Shown: positions 8,614 to 15,597 of the stretch, in pieces
How the letters are laid out: each line of letters starts with the position of its first letter
Position numbering within the stretch: the stretch's first letter is position 1
From: Clostridiales bacterium
GTDB taxonomy: Bacteria > Bacillota > Clostridia > Lachnospirales > Lachnospiraceae
Reading direction: 5' to 3'
Length of the DNA: 64,000 nucleotides
Assembly: GCA_020859985.1 (NCBI GenBank)
Contig: JAJBVD010000077.1
Span: 62,001 to 126,000, forward strand
Notes under the pieces: model-generated
The model's input: the letters and a program-made list of their open reading frames with translations, nothing else
Told to the model about the DNA's origin: nothing
The model's database searches: none
Translations under genes and position numbers: made by a program

Positions 8614-8721
8614 TTCCGATTTCTCCTTTCTTCGGTCCGTCCCCAGCGGATCCGGTCTTGAATGAGCATTTCCAGGTATGGGTGACAGCCGTGTACACAT
8701 ATACAGCAATCACATCTGTGT

Positions 8722-8763
8722 GTGTACTAGTTCGATAGTACACTATGTTTCTGATTTTGTCAA
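8722..8763 (-). promoter_or_regulatory. Promoter and operator of the gntR-ABC operon
   Basis: The minus strand has TTGACA (8758-8763), a 17-nt spacer and TACTAT (8735-8740). A perfect inverted repeat GTGTACTA-N6-TAGTACAC (8722-8743) covers the -10 box. This resembles the type of operator used by YtrA-subfamily regulators and fits autoregulation by the GntR protein encoded downstream. Confidence 0.85.
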
Positions 8764-8778
8764 CATGCTTTTCATTCT

Positions 8779-8849
8779 CATGCTATACACATGTCAGATT
8801 TATCGGCAGGATACACAAGGGGAAGCTGGCAGAAATGGAACATATGAGG
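8779..8849 (+). repeat. Leader-like sequence duplicated at 10147-10220
   Basis: From CATGCTATAC onward this stretch aligns without gaps to 10147-10220 at roughly three quarters identity by eye (shared blocks include CATGCTATAC, ATTTAT, GGGAAGCTG-like and CAGAAA). The other copy is the 5' region of the small membrane-protein gene at 10227. Here no gene follows on the plus strand, so it may be a promoter remnant left after loss of a gene. Confidence 0.5.
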
Positions 8850-8852
8850 CAT

Positions 8853-8900
8853 AAAAAGGGCTGTCGCCATACGATTTTTCAATCGTAAAAGCGACAGCCC
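8853..8900 (-). terminator. Intrinsic terminator after the HEPN gene
   Basis: Arms GGGCTGTCGC (8858-8867) and GCGACAGCCC (8891-8900) with an inner TACGATT/AATCGTA helix, followed on the minus strand by five U (8853-8857). It ends the small-ORF/MNT/HEPN transcript 28 bp after the HEPN stop. Confidence 0.88.
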
Positions 8901-8928
8901 CCTTAAAAATAACGATAGACACTCAAAG

Positions 8929-9336
8929 TTAATTCTTTTGCCTTTGTTTCTCTAATATCAGTTGTTTCAATTCCTCGTACATTTCTATCGCTTCCTGTAT
9001 TTCATCACGCATGGCAACCGGATCATCCCCATACCTGCTGTTCGCTTCCCAACTGGTAATATCATTGGAAGCAAGCAATAAGCGTTCCGATACAGTGAAG
9101 CCGCAGTTTTCCTGTACAAGGTCAATCAATGTCGGAATACTGTGTGTACGGTAGCTTCTGGAGGTCTCATCTAAGCCTCCAATATTGAACAAAGCATATT
9201 TAAGAACCTTTTCAATTCCCTGCTGTACATGGTAGGCAGCAATATCATTAATAAGTTCATCATTATTGGGGTTCCCTGCCGGACTGATCAGCAGTCTGGC
9301 ATTATAGATATCCCTGTCAGCTCTATCGAGCAACAT
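8929..9336 (-). CDS. HEPN-domain protein, probable toxin of an MNT-HEPN pair
   Basis: The 135-residue helical protein has the typical HEPN N-terminal pattern AAYHVQQGIEKVLKYAL and an R-x4-H motif in RSYRTHSIPTLIDL, the RNase active-site signature of HEPN toxins; the family tyrosine two positions after the His is Ile here. It follows, with a 14-bp overlap, a minimal nucleotidyltransferase gene, the arrangement of type VII toxin-antitoxin modules in which the nucleotidyltransferase AMPylates the HEPN RNase. The ATG at 9334-9336 is preferred; a TTG three codons earlier is possible. GGGGG lies ~10 nt before the ATG. Confidence 0.85.
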   Translation of the reverse strand: MLLDRADRDIYNARLLISPAGNPNNDELINDIAAYHVQQGIEKVLKYALFNIGGLDETSRSYRTHSIPTLIDLVQENCGFTVSERLLLASNDITSWEANSRYGDDPVAMRDEIQEAIEMYEELKQLILEKQRQKN

Positions 9337-9640
9337 AGACCTCAACCCCCTTTGTGTCGATTTCCTTTTTCAGCTTTTCACCCAACCTGTGATAAAAAAG
9401 AACATCACAATTATAATTGCATGCTTTATTGAAATCACATACCGGGCGGAATAGACGTTTATCGCGTGTGCTGCACGAAACATCCAGGCAGATGTCAACA
9501 TCGCTCTCCTCGCGGCAGTCATCTGTAACCGCACTGCCAAATATGATCAGCCGTCTGATTACATCGGACGTCTGCGCAATCTGAATCGTTTTTTCTACTT
9601 CTGAACGTTTCACAGTGCTGATTCTTGCAAGATTATCCAT
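9323..9640 (-). CDS. Minimal nucleotidyltransferase, probable antitoxin of an MNT-HEPN pair
   Basis: A 105-residue MNT-type nucleotidyltransferase: IIFGSAVTDDCREESDVDIC fits the GSx10DxD active-site motif, and a third acid is likely in NCDVLFYHRL. Such proteins pair with a HEPN RNase and neutralise it by transferring nucleotide to it (family knowledge). The ATG at 9638-9640 is preceded by GGAGGGG. The downstream HEPN gene overlaps its end. It lies 50 bp after a 53-codon ORF on the same strand, with no terminator between, so a four-cistron transcript is likely. Confidence 0.87.
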   Translation of the reverse strand: MDNLARISTVKRSEVEKTIQIAQTSDVIRRLIIFGSAVTDDCREESDVDICLDVSCSTRDKRLFRPVCDFNKACNYNCDVLFYHRLGEKLKKEIDTKGVEVYVAR

Positions 9641-9690
9641 GCAGTCCCCTCCTCCGATATTATTTTAAATATTATAGCATACGACATACT

Positions 9691-9852
9691 TCATCCGCAA
9701 CCAATGAATTTATGTTTTACGGCATCCGTGATCTCCCTTGCCATCTTTTTTAATAGTCCTTGATAGCGGACAGATAAAAATATCTGCTTTGGGGAAAGTT
9801 CCTCTTTCTTCTGCCGGATTCTTATCCGGTATGTCCTCTCATCCCATTTCAT
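9691..9852 (-). CDS. Small basic protein of unknown function (53 aa)
   Basis: This short ORF begins MKWDERTYRIRIRQKKEEL and ends HKFIGCG; it is strongly basic and probably helical in the middle (PKQIFLSVRYQGLLKKM). An excellent Shine-Dalgarno AAAGGAGG sits 6 nt before the ATG at 9850-9852, which is the main reason to believe it. It overlaps the end of the 57-codon ORF upstream by 14 bp in another frame and precedes the MNT gene by 50 bp. I recognise no family. Confidence 0.55.
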   Translation of the reverse strand: MKWDERTYRIRIRQKKEELSPKQIFLSVRYQGLLKKMAREITDAVKHKFIGCG

Positions 9853-10012
9853 TTATTTCCTCCTTTCCGAAACGAAAAAAAGGCAGGGCGCAAATTCCTT
9901 CGCACTCTGCCAGTAATTTCCATTCTTCTGTTGATAAAATGATAAAACCGCAGGCAACGCCTGCCTTAAAAGGTACTCTCCCGCACTTCATCTGCGGGAT
10001 AAAATCTCTCAT
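9839..10012 (-). CDS. Small protein of unknown function (57 aa), first ORF of the MNT-HEPN operon
   Basis: The ORF encodes MRDFIPQMKCGRVPFKAGV, a hydrophobic stretch CGFIILSTEEWKLLAECEGI, and ends FRFGKEEINEMG. AAGG is 5 nt before the ATG at 10010-10012, and a near-consensus promoter (10048-10076) starts transcription only ~30 nt upstream, which supports its being the first cistron. Its end overlaps the 53-codon ORF. Within it lies a hairpin (9882-9911) followed by seven U, which could act as an attenuator. No family recognised. Confidence 0.5.
   Translation of the reverse strand: MRDFIPQMKCGRVPFKAGVACGFIILSTEEWKLLAECEGICALPFFRFGKEEINEMG
9875..9911 (-). terminator. Possible attenuator hairpin inside the small-ORF leader
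   Basis: On the minus strand GGCAGAGTGCG and CGCCCTGCC form a stem (9882-9911) followed by TTTTTTT (9875-9881). It overlaps the 3' part of the 57-codon ORF, so either it terminates some transcripts before the MNT-HEPN genes or it is a coding coincidence. Confidence 0.5.
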
Positions 10013-10047
10013 ATGCACCTTGCATGCATATCAAACGTATCAATCGT

Positions 10048-10076
10048 ATCTTAGCATCATATCAAAAATGCGTCAA
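10048..10076 (-). promoter_or_regulatory. Promoter of the small-ORF/MNT/HEPN operon
   Basis: TTGACG (10071-10076), 17-nt spacer, TAAGAT (10048-10053) on the minus strand, with an expected start near 10041. Confidence 0.75.
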
Positions 10077-10146
10077 CCGGCAGTTTTTAAAATCCTGCGA
10101 AAAGCGGGGAAAATTTAAGAATTCCTCTATATATTGCCACTAAAAT

Positions 10147-10220
10147 CATGCTATACTCAAATTGAATTTATAAGCAGGGTACAAAAGGGAAAGCTGCCAG
10201 AAAGGGAACGTATACGGAGG
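10147..10220 (+). repeat. Leader-like sequence related to 8779-8849
   Basis: Ungapped relative of the 8779-8849 stretch. It contains TATACT (a possible -10 box) and ends in the GGAGG ribosome binding site of the gene at 10227, so it looks like a duplicated promoter/5' untranslated region. Confidence 0.5.
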
Positions 10221-10226
10221 TGTGCT

Positions 10227-10412
10227 ATGAAAAAAATGGATGTTATCCTGGGATTGGTTATGCCCTGGGTCTTAATCCTGTTTGGTATTCCGGTTGGAAC
10301 ATATTATATTTCAGCCTTATTTATCCGATGCATATATATTTTTTTAATTACATTTTCGGCCTCTATCCTATTTCGGTTGGCTCTTAATTACTTAAGGAAC
10401 AGGGACAAATAA
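10227..10412 (+). CDS. Small two-helix membrane protein (61 aa)
   Basis: The product starts MKKMDVILGLVMPWVLILFG and has two hydrophobic segments (residues ~5-24 and ~27-50) followed by LNYLRNRDK, a basic end. The ATG at 10227-10229 has GGAGG 6 nt upstream; the longer open frame upstream lacks a ribosome site. It is followed after 47 bp by the acetyltransferase gene and could be co-transcribed with it. No family recognised. Confidence 0.65.
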   Translation: MKKMDVILGLVMPWVLILFGIPVGTYYISALFIRCIYIFLITFSASILFRLALNYLRNRDK

Positions 10413-10459
10413 ATCGGAATGCTTTATCTTGGACAATTTTTGCAGAGCGGAGGAACATC

Positions 10460-11071
10460 ATGAATCAAAAGGAAAGGATGCTTGCAGGAGAATTATACAA
10501 TCCGTATCAGGTGGATGACCATACCTGGGAACGGAGTCGGAAAGCTCTGGAACTATTCAATAGCCTGCCGTTTACAAAACATAAAGAAGGAATGCAGGCA
10601 TTACGGGAAATATTCGGCTATCTGCCGGAAGACGCAATCATAGTACCGCCTTTTTATTGTGATAAGGGAGCACAGATTTATATAGGAAATCATTTTTACG
10701 CAAATACAGGTCTGACCATTCTCGATGAAGCAAAAGTGACAATCGGGGACAATGTATTTCTGGGGCCTGGCGTTCATATCTATACTGCCGGACATCCGAT
10801 CGATGCCTTCGTCCGGAATCTGGAATTAGAATATGCAAAAGCAGTTACAATCAGAAGTGACGTCTGGATCGGTGGAAATGTCGTGATTAATCCAGGCGTG
10901 ACAATCGGCAGCAATGTAGTGATCGGTTCAGGATCTGTAGTTACAAAAAATATTCCTGATGGTGTTATTGCCGCCGGAAATCCCTGCAGAGTTATTCGTG
11001 AAATTACAGATGAAGATAATAAATATTGGAATGATAAACTGCAGGAATACCAAAGGGATGTAGATGATTAA
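10460..11071 (+). CDS. Maltose/galactoside O-acetyltransferase-like hexapeptide enzyme
   Basis: A 203-residue member of the LacA/Maa/NodL acetyltransferases. The N-terminal Maa domain is seen in MLAGELYNPYQVDDHTWERS, and the left-handed beta-helix in repeats such as GAQIYIGNHFYANTG, VTIGDNVFLGPGVHIYTAGH (catalytic His) and VWIGGNVVINPGVTIGSNVV, ending in AAGNPCRVIREI. It transfers acetyl from acetyl-CoA to a sugar hydroxyl; the exact sugar is unknown. ATG with GGAGGA upstream. Confidence 0.92.
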   Translation: MNQKERMLAGELYNPYQVDDHTWERSRKALELFNSLPFTKHKEGMQALREIFGYLPEDAIIVPPFYCDKGAQIYIGNHFYANTGLTILDEAKVTIGDNVFLGPGVHIYTAGHPIDAFVRNLELEYAKAVTIRSDVWIGGNVVINPGVTIGSNVVIGSGSVVTKNIPDGVIAAGNPCRVIREITDEDNKYWNDKLQEYQRDVDD

Positions 11072-11136
11072 ACATAAACATCCGTTTGTCTGGAAAGGAA
11101 ACAAAACGAAAAATCGGAATTTGAGAAGGATACCAG

Positions 11137-11334
11137 ATGGCAGGAATAAATCAGGATGATGTCATAATTGATATTAGAAGGGTAGCTGCAAAACTAAATC
11201 AAAACAAATTGACAAAACAAGAGTATGCTGAAAATGGTGGCCGATATTCGTTTTCATTTTTTGAAGAGCATGAGGATGAAATTGGAAGCTTTGCAAATAA
11301 TGTTGAGCTGGCAGGATTAAAATATATGATGTAG
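11137..11334 (+). CDS. Small protein resembling a homing-endonuclease-associated repeat (65 aa)
   Basis: The sequence VIIDIRRVAAKLNQNKLTKQEYAENGGRYSF followed by FANNVELAGLK has the spacing of the DNA-binding repeat found beside HNH homing endonucleases (I/L-x2-I-R-x-V-A...Y...G-x-Y-S...F-G-x-W-x-x-A-x2-A-G-L). No HNH catalytic motif is present, so this is either a free-standing DNA-binding repeat or a remnant. GAAGGA is ~9 nt before the ATG. The GNAT gene starts 37 bp downstream. Confidence 0.5.
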   Translation: MAGINQDDVIIDIRRVAAKLNQNKLTKQEYAENGGRYSFSFFEEHEDEIGSFANNVELAGLKYMM

Positions 11335-11371
11335 CTTGTTGAAAAATCGGAAGTTAAGGGAATATTGGGGA

Positions 11372-12211
11372 ATGTTAGTAAAGGCTACAAAAGAAGATAT
11401 TAAGCAATATATGGATTTCGCCTACTCGCTGGCGATGGATCAGACGAAATCCGGCTATCCTCTTTGGTCAGACAGTGTTTCTACAAAAGAGGAATTTGTA
11501 GAGCAGGCTTGGAAAAGTTTCCACAATGATTATAGGGATGTTCTTCTTTTTGTTATTGATGGAGCAGTTGAGGGATGGATTCAGTTTTTCTATATTGAAC
11601 AGGACCGGTATCTCCAAACAAACGGGTTTCTTATTAATCGAAATACAGAGCAGGCTTTCACAGAGTTCCTGGAATACGCATGTGCACATTTTACAGGATA
11701 TGACCTGTATTTAGGATTTCCGAAAAGAAATGTCAGTGCAATCTCTTTCTTGCAAAAAGCAGGTTGCAGATTGATTCAGGAATCATATCACGACATTTTT
11801 GTTTTTGATGGTTCTGCCATACAAGTCGAAACAGATGGAATTGTAAGGGTTACTGAAAGCAATTTCTCTGAATTCAGAAAACTGCATCAGACCGACTCCG
11901 AGACATATTGGAGTTCAGAACGTATTTTTTCAACGCTGAATGAGTGGTTGATATATTTACTATATCGAAAAAATATTGCTGTAGGATACATCTGTGCAAG
12001 AGACGGTGAGACTTTTAGCTTAGGCTATCGGGATAATATATTTGATAAATCAACTTACAAGGCTTTAGTGACCGTCATATTGAAAGATTTACAAGTGGCA
12101 GGGTATAAACATATGATATTTTTTAACGACGATGAGGAAAGTCAATCTGCCGCACTGGATATAGGCTTTTCTTGTGTTGGTGAATATGCATTATACATTA
12201 AACACGTATAG
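11372..12211 (+). CDS. GNAT-like N-acetyltransferase, tandem domain
   Basis: The 279-residue product starts MLVKATKEDIKQYMDFAYSL, a usual GNAT opening. A first GNAT-like half runs to about residue 150 (LLFVIDGAVEGWIQFFYIEQ, then LYLGFPKRNVSAISFLQKAGCRL, the cofactor-helix and C-terminal strand), and a second weaker half follows (ESNFSEFRKLHQTD ... AVGYICARDGETFSLGY). Substrate unknown. The ATG at 11372 is chosen over an upstream TTG at 11336; the ribosome site (AAGGG/TTGGGG) is modest. Confidence 0.7.
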   Translation: MLVKATKEDIKQYMDFAYSLAMDQTKSGYPLWSDSVSTKEEFVEQAWKSFHNDYRDVLLFVIDGAVEGWIQFFYIEQDRYLQTNGFLINRNTEQAFTEFLEYACAHFTGYDLYLGFPKRNVSAISFLQKAGCRLIQESYHDIFVFDGSAIQVETDGIVRVTESNFSEFRKLHQTDSETYWSSERIFSTLNEWLIYLLYRKNIAVGYICARDGETFSLGYRDNIFDKSTYKALVTVILKDLQVAGYKHMIFFNDDEESQSAALDIGFSCVGEYALYIKHV

Positions 12212-12270
12212 TGAACAAATTCCAGTTTTTCGGCGAGTATACATAACGAAAATCAGAAAGGTGAGACGTT

Positions 12271-12639
12271 ATGATATTAAAAGTGCTTAGTGATAGCTTT
12301 ACCGTGTGTAAGGTTGAGGATTATTCCCTTGTGAATATGGATGCAGAATACTGTTTTGTAGGGAAAACGGACGAAGAAAAATCACTTGTATGTCTCACAG
12401 CAGATGTTCCATCAAATGTTATTGAACGTGATGACGGCTGGAAAGGTTTTCGAATTCAAGGGGTTCTTGATTTTTCACTGATTGGAGTATTATCAAAAAT
12501 TTCAACGATACTGGCAAAAGAAGGTATTTCAATTTTTGCGGTGTCAACCTACAATACTGATTATGTTCTGTTAAAAGAAGAAAACTATCAAAAGGCTTTA
12601 GACATACTCGAACAATCTGGATACAGTATAACTGCTTGA
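12271..12639 (+). CDS. ACT-domain protein (CASTOR/ACT_7-like)
   Basis: A 122-residue protein with a tandem ACT-like fold: an N-terminal half ending in LVCLTADVPSNV and a clear ACT half in GFRIQGVLDFSLIGVLSKIS, followed by LAKEGISIFAVSTYNTDYVL and ALDILEQSGY. Proteins of this form bind small ligands such as amino acids; a regulatory or uncharacterised role is likely. ATG with AAAGGTGAG upstream. Confidence 0.78.
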   Translation: MILKVLSDSFTVCKVEDYSLVNMDAEYCFVGKTDEEKSLVCLTADVPSNVIERDDGWKGFRIQGVLDFSLIGVLSKISTILAKEGISIFAVSTYNTDYVLLKEENYQKALDILEQSGYSITA

Positions 12640-12670
12640 CGATTCCCTGTTTGTTCAGGAGGAGCATGCA

Positions 12671-12992
12671 ATGAAAAATGTAAGATTACAGTGCTGAAAA
12701 GAGAGTTTTATCTGGAACTGGAAAAAGAATACATTCCTTTTCCAGACTTTGGCCCCTGTGAAATGATGAATGAGGGGATGTATTTATCACTTCCGGCCAG
12801 TTCGGAAACAAATGTTCGAAAGGCTTCTGCGCAATGGCATGGCAGGCAGTCTGTTTACAGGCAACAACTCTTGCCGACGGAGGTATGGTGTTCGGGCATG
12901 ATCTGATACATATTGCCTGCTGCAACGATGGAGTCCGCCCTGTAATTTTCAGGCTGGAGCCATATGAGGATGATGAGGAACCTGTTTTTTGA
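12671..12992 (+). pseudogene. TIGR04076-family gene disrupted by two frameshifts
   Basis: After a good ribosome site (GGAGGA) the ATG at 12671 opens MKNV, then one missing base shifts the frame. The family sequence resumes as KITVLKREFYLELEKEYIP and FGPCEMMNEG, and near 12795 the frame shifts again to give FGNKCSKGFCAMAWQAVC, then HDLIHIACCNDGVRPVIFRL and the stop at 12990-12992. These three blocks appear in the right order and spacing for the small TIGR04076 family (function unknown to me, cysteine-rich end). Unless these are sequencing errors, the gene is dead. Confidence 0.7.
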
Positions 12993-13034
12993 GTCGGAAT
13001 TATTTCAAAATGAATGATAATATCTGGACAATTG

Positions 13035-14426
13035 TTATTTCTGCCCATACGCGCACGCCAAAAAGTATTCCTGCGCATTCAGCGCCTCTTTCCCTTCGGG
13101 CACTGTCCTTCTCACATAGGTGCCGTCGGGCAGCTGATCTCTCGCTTTTATATTATCCCGCAGCATCACATCAAACATGGCATGCAGCCGCTGACGTAAT
13201 GCCGGATCCCGCACAGGAACGGCCACCTCGACGCGACGCAGAGTGTTCCGGGTCATAAAGTCAGCAGAGGACAGATACAGCTTTTCACGCTCTCCGCAGC
13301 CGAAAATGTAGATACGGGAATGTTCCAGATAGCGCCCGACAATACTGATGATATGAATATTGTCGGTTTTTCCTTCGATACCGGACTGAATACAGTTGAT
13401 GCCGCGGATGATCATATCGACTCGCACCCCGGCTTCGGAAGCCTCGATCAGCTTATCAATAATCTGCTTGTCAGTCAGCGAGTTGATCTTCACCCCTATG
13501 TATGCCTCTCTGCCTTCTTTCTTCTCGCGGATTTCCCCGTCAATCATGTCGATCACCCGATTCTGCAGACATTTCGGCGCTACCAGAAGCTGCTCCATAT
13601 GGTCGACTGTCTCGCCCATAAACAATGCTGTGAAAATTTCTCCCGCTTCTTTTCCAATCTCATCGTCCGCGGTGAGCAGTGACAGATCTATATAAAGACG
13701 CGAGGTTTTTTCATTATAATTGCCGGTGCCAATCTGCGTCACATACCGGATACGTCCCTGATCCCGGATGGTGATCAGGCAGAGTTTGGAATGCACTTTC
13801 AGGCCATCCAGCCCATAGATCACATGGCAGCCTGCATCCTCCAGGCGGCGCGACCATTCAATGTTGTTTTCTTCATCAAACCGCGCTTTCAGTTCTACCA
13901 GAACATCCACCTGTTTCCCGTTTTCAGCCGCAGCCACAAGGGCTTCCACCACCTTGCTGTTTTTCGCCAGCCGGTAGAGCGTCATTTTAATGGACATTAC
14001 AGTCTCGTCTGCAGCCGCCTCATTCAGCATCCGTAGAAACGAATTGATGCTCTCATACGGATAAGAAAGCAGAATATCATGCTCCAGGACCTGACAAAGC
14101 ATCAGCTTATCATCCTGAACCATAGAGCTTTTCTGCGGGATCCGCTTCTCATAAAACAGCTCCGGTTTCTGGCGCAGCCTATCCTGAATCTGATACAAAA
14201 AGGACAAGTCCATCGGCGCCTCCGTGGAAAAAATCTGTTCCGGCCTCAGTCCAAGCTCCCTGCAGAGCTGCGCTACAATCTCGACATTCAGTTCCCGCGA
14301 AATCTCCAGCCGCACCGGCACAGCTTTCTGCGCAGCCGTCTTTCTTTGCAATCTCCGAAGTTTCTTTTTCCAGACACACTTCTTTCGAAAATGCATCTTC
14401 TGAAAACTGTTCCTTCTGAAATTCAC
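13035..14426 (-). pseudogene. ppk1: Polyphosphate kinase, N-terminally truncated (C1 and C2 catalytic domains only)
   Basis: PPK1 makes polyphosphate from ATP and is normally ~700 residues. Here homology starts at about VPVRLEISRELNVEIVAQL and runs to the end, giving ~430 residues. The catalytic domains look intact: MSIKMTLYRLAKNSKVVEAL, LVELKARFDEENNIEWSRRL, the phospho-acceptor His in GLKVHSKLCLI, IGTGNYNEKTSRLYIDLSLL, and RYLEHSRIYIFG in C2. The N and head domains are absent; instead the reading frame runs back into an unrelated basic stretch that overlaps, out of frame, a membrane-protein ORF (14179-14592). No convincing start or ribosome site is present, so a deletion fusion that killed the gene is the simplest reading. 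Confidence 0.75.
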
Positions 14427-14592
14427 TCTTTTGAGGCATGGTCGGATTCTTCCCTGTTTTTCGCCTGTCCTGCTCTATTTTCTTATACTTTCGATTTGTC
14501 TTCACAGCAGCCGCGGAAATCATAATTACCAGAACTGCGACCACAATCAGATAACCTGCTATTGTAACCATACTGCTACTCTCACTGTTCAT
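14179..14592 (-). pseudogene. Single-span membrane protein ORF fused out of frame to ppk remnant
   Basis: From the ATG at 14590-14592 the frame encodes MNSESSSM, a strong membrane segment (VTIAGYLIVVAVLVIMISAA) and a charged tail (KYKKIEQDRRK, then EFQKEQFSEDAFSKEVCLEK). After about 14320 the same frame runs through ppk DNA out of register (Cys/Gly/Ala-rich and not protein-like), stopping at 14179. The natural 5' part thus seems to have been joined to the ppk C-terminal half. The repeat copy at 14598-14624 lies directly before the start. Confidence 0.45.
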
Positions 14593-14597
14593 TATTT

Positions 14598-14694
14598 GTA
14601 ACTGTTCAGTACCTTCACAGTTACGAGGGCTTTTTTCCATAAAACATACGTTTTCACACGTACTTCGCAGCAGCGCAAAGTACTGTCCTGAATG
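14598..14694. repeat. 27-bp palindrome plus family-2 hairpin
   Basis: An intact GTAACTGT-N11-ACAGTTAC unit is at 14598-14624. A second hairpin with arms GTACTT/AAGTAC lies at 14660-14683, followed by TGTCCTGAATGA. The hairpin sequence is shared with 54078-54102 and 54813-54837. The rest of the 14625-14840 gap shows no gene. Confidence 0.7.
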
Positions 14695-14840
14695 ATTTTA
14701 TCGTATTAAAAATAACAGTAAAACAGGTTTTGAAATATCACGCGGTCATAAAATTCAGGAAAAATCCATGTAAAATATTGAAAGCAGAAGCCGTTGCCTC
14801 TGCTTTTTCAAAAGAAAATTGATATACTTTTACAAATCAC

Positions 14841-14878
14841 AAAAAAACAGGATGCAAATGTTTTCGTCTGCACCCTGC
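14841..14878 (-). terminator. Terminator after the CarD-like gene
   Basis: Minus strand CAGGGTGCA and TGCATCCTG (one G-U pair) around a 12-nt loop, followed by TTTTTTT (14841-14847). Confidence 0.75.
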
Positions 14879-14934
14879 TAACTATTTTTCTCTAACCGTT
14901 ATGCACTTTCACAGTCACTTTTCTTACTATCGCT

Positions 14935-15438
14935 TCAGCGCTTATTGATCTTATCCTGAATGATCTGGTCAATCTCCTCCGGCTCCCTGCCGATCGCAAA
15001 CGCAAGCTCTGAATACAGCGCCTGCTCAGCCAGACGGAAATACCGGTCATCCACTGATGTACTCTTTTTGCCTTCAGAAAGACGTTTCTTCTTCCGCAGG
15101 TAAATATTCTTGATAATGCCAACCAGCAGCTCCGGATCGCAGCTCTTCAGCGCTTCCCTGTATTCCTGCTCACGAAGCTTGTCATTGGCAATCCATGCTT
15201 CATCAATGTCAGGAATCTTTTCAATGATGTTCCACGCGCCTTCTTCACTCATGACACTGCGGATCGACGTGCTGGTCGTATCCACCGGAACATACAGCTT
15301 CGCGCTTTTGTCCGCCTGCGGGATCAGCAGATAATACTGCTTATCCTTGCTCGCACCGGAAACATCCAGATGCACGATATCCTCTACCCGGCATACGCCA
15401 TTGTTGGCTTTCACTACATAATCTCCTACCGAATACAT
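14935..15438 (-). CDS. CarD/CdnL-like RNA polymerase-binding regulator
   Basis: A 167-residue protein starting MYSVGDYVVKANNGVCRVED, the usual opening of the CarD/TRCF RNA-polymerase-interacting domain, followed by YYLLIPQADKSAKLYVPVDT. The C-terminal half is helical (ALKSCDPELLVGIIKNIYLR ... DDRYFRLAEQALYSELAFAI), as in CarD proteins that contact promoter DNA. It is expected to bind the RNAP beta subunit and tune initiation at rRNA-type promoters. Start chosen at 15436-15438; ATG at 15441 is equally possible (GAGGTGG upstream). Confidence 0.92.
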   Translation of the reverse strand: MYSVGDYVVKANNGVCRVEDIVHLDVSGASKDKQYYLLIPQADKSAKLYVPVDTTSTSIRSVMSEEGAWNIIEKIPDIDEAWIANDKLREQEYREALKSCDPELLVGIIKNIYLRKKKRLSEGKKSTSVDDRYFRLAEQALYSELAFAIGREPEEIDQIIQDKINKR

Positions 15439-15597
15439 CATTTCCACCTCTTTCATTCTGACACAATACAACTGGTTATATTTTACCAGAAAAAAGTGGT
15501 TTACGTAAGTATTTTTTCGGACAAAAGCACATTTTCAGCGTTTTTATGGATGTTTTCCGCGGATTCTTTATGCATTATTGGCAACAGTTCAGAGCAG

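Noticed and set aside
9738-10118. A 126-codon plus-strand ORF
   Set aside because: It runs antisense to the two small ORFs and their promoter and has no ribosome site.
12686-13078. A 130-codon minus-strand ORF
   Set aside because: Antisense to the TIGR04076-like pseudogene and ppk end; composition not protein-like.
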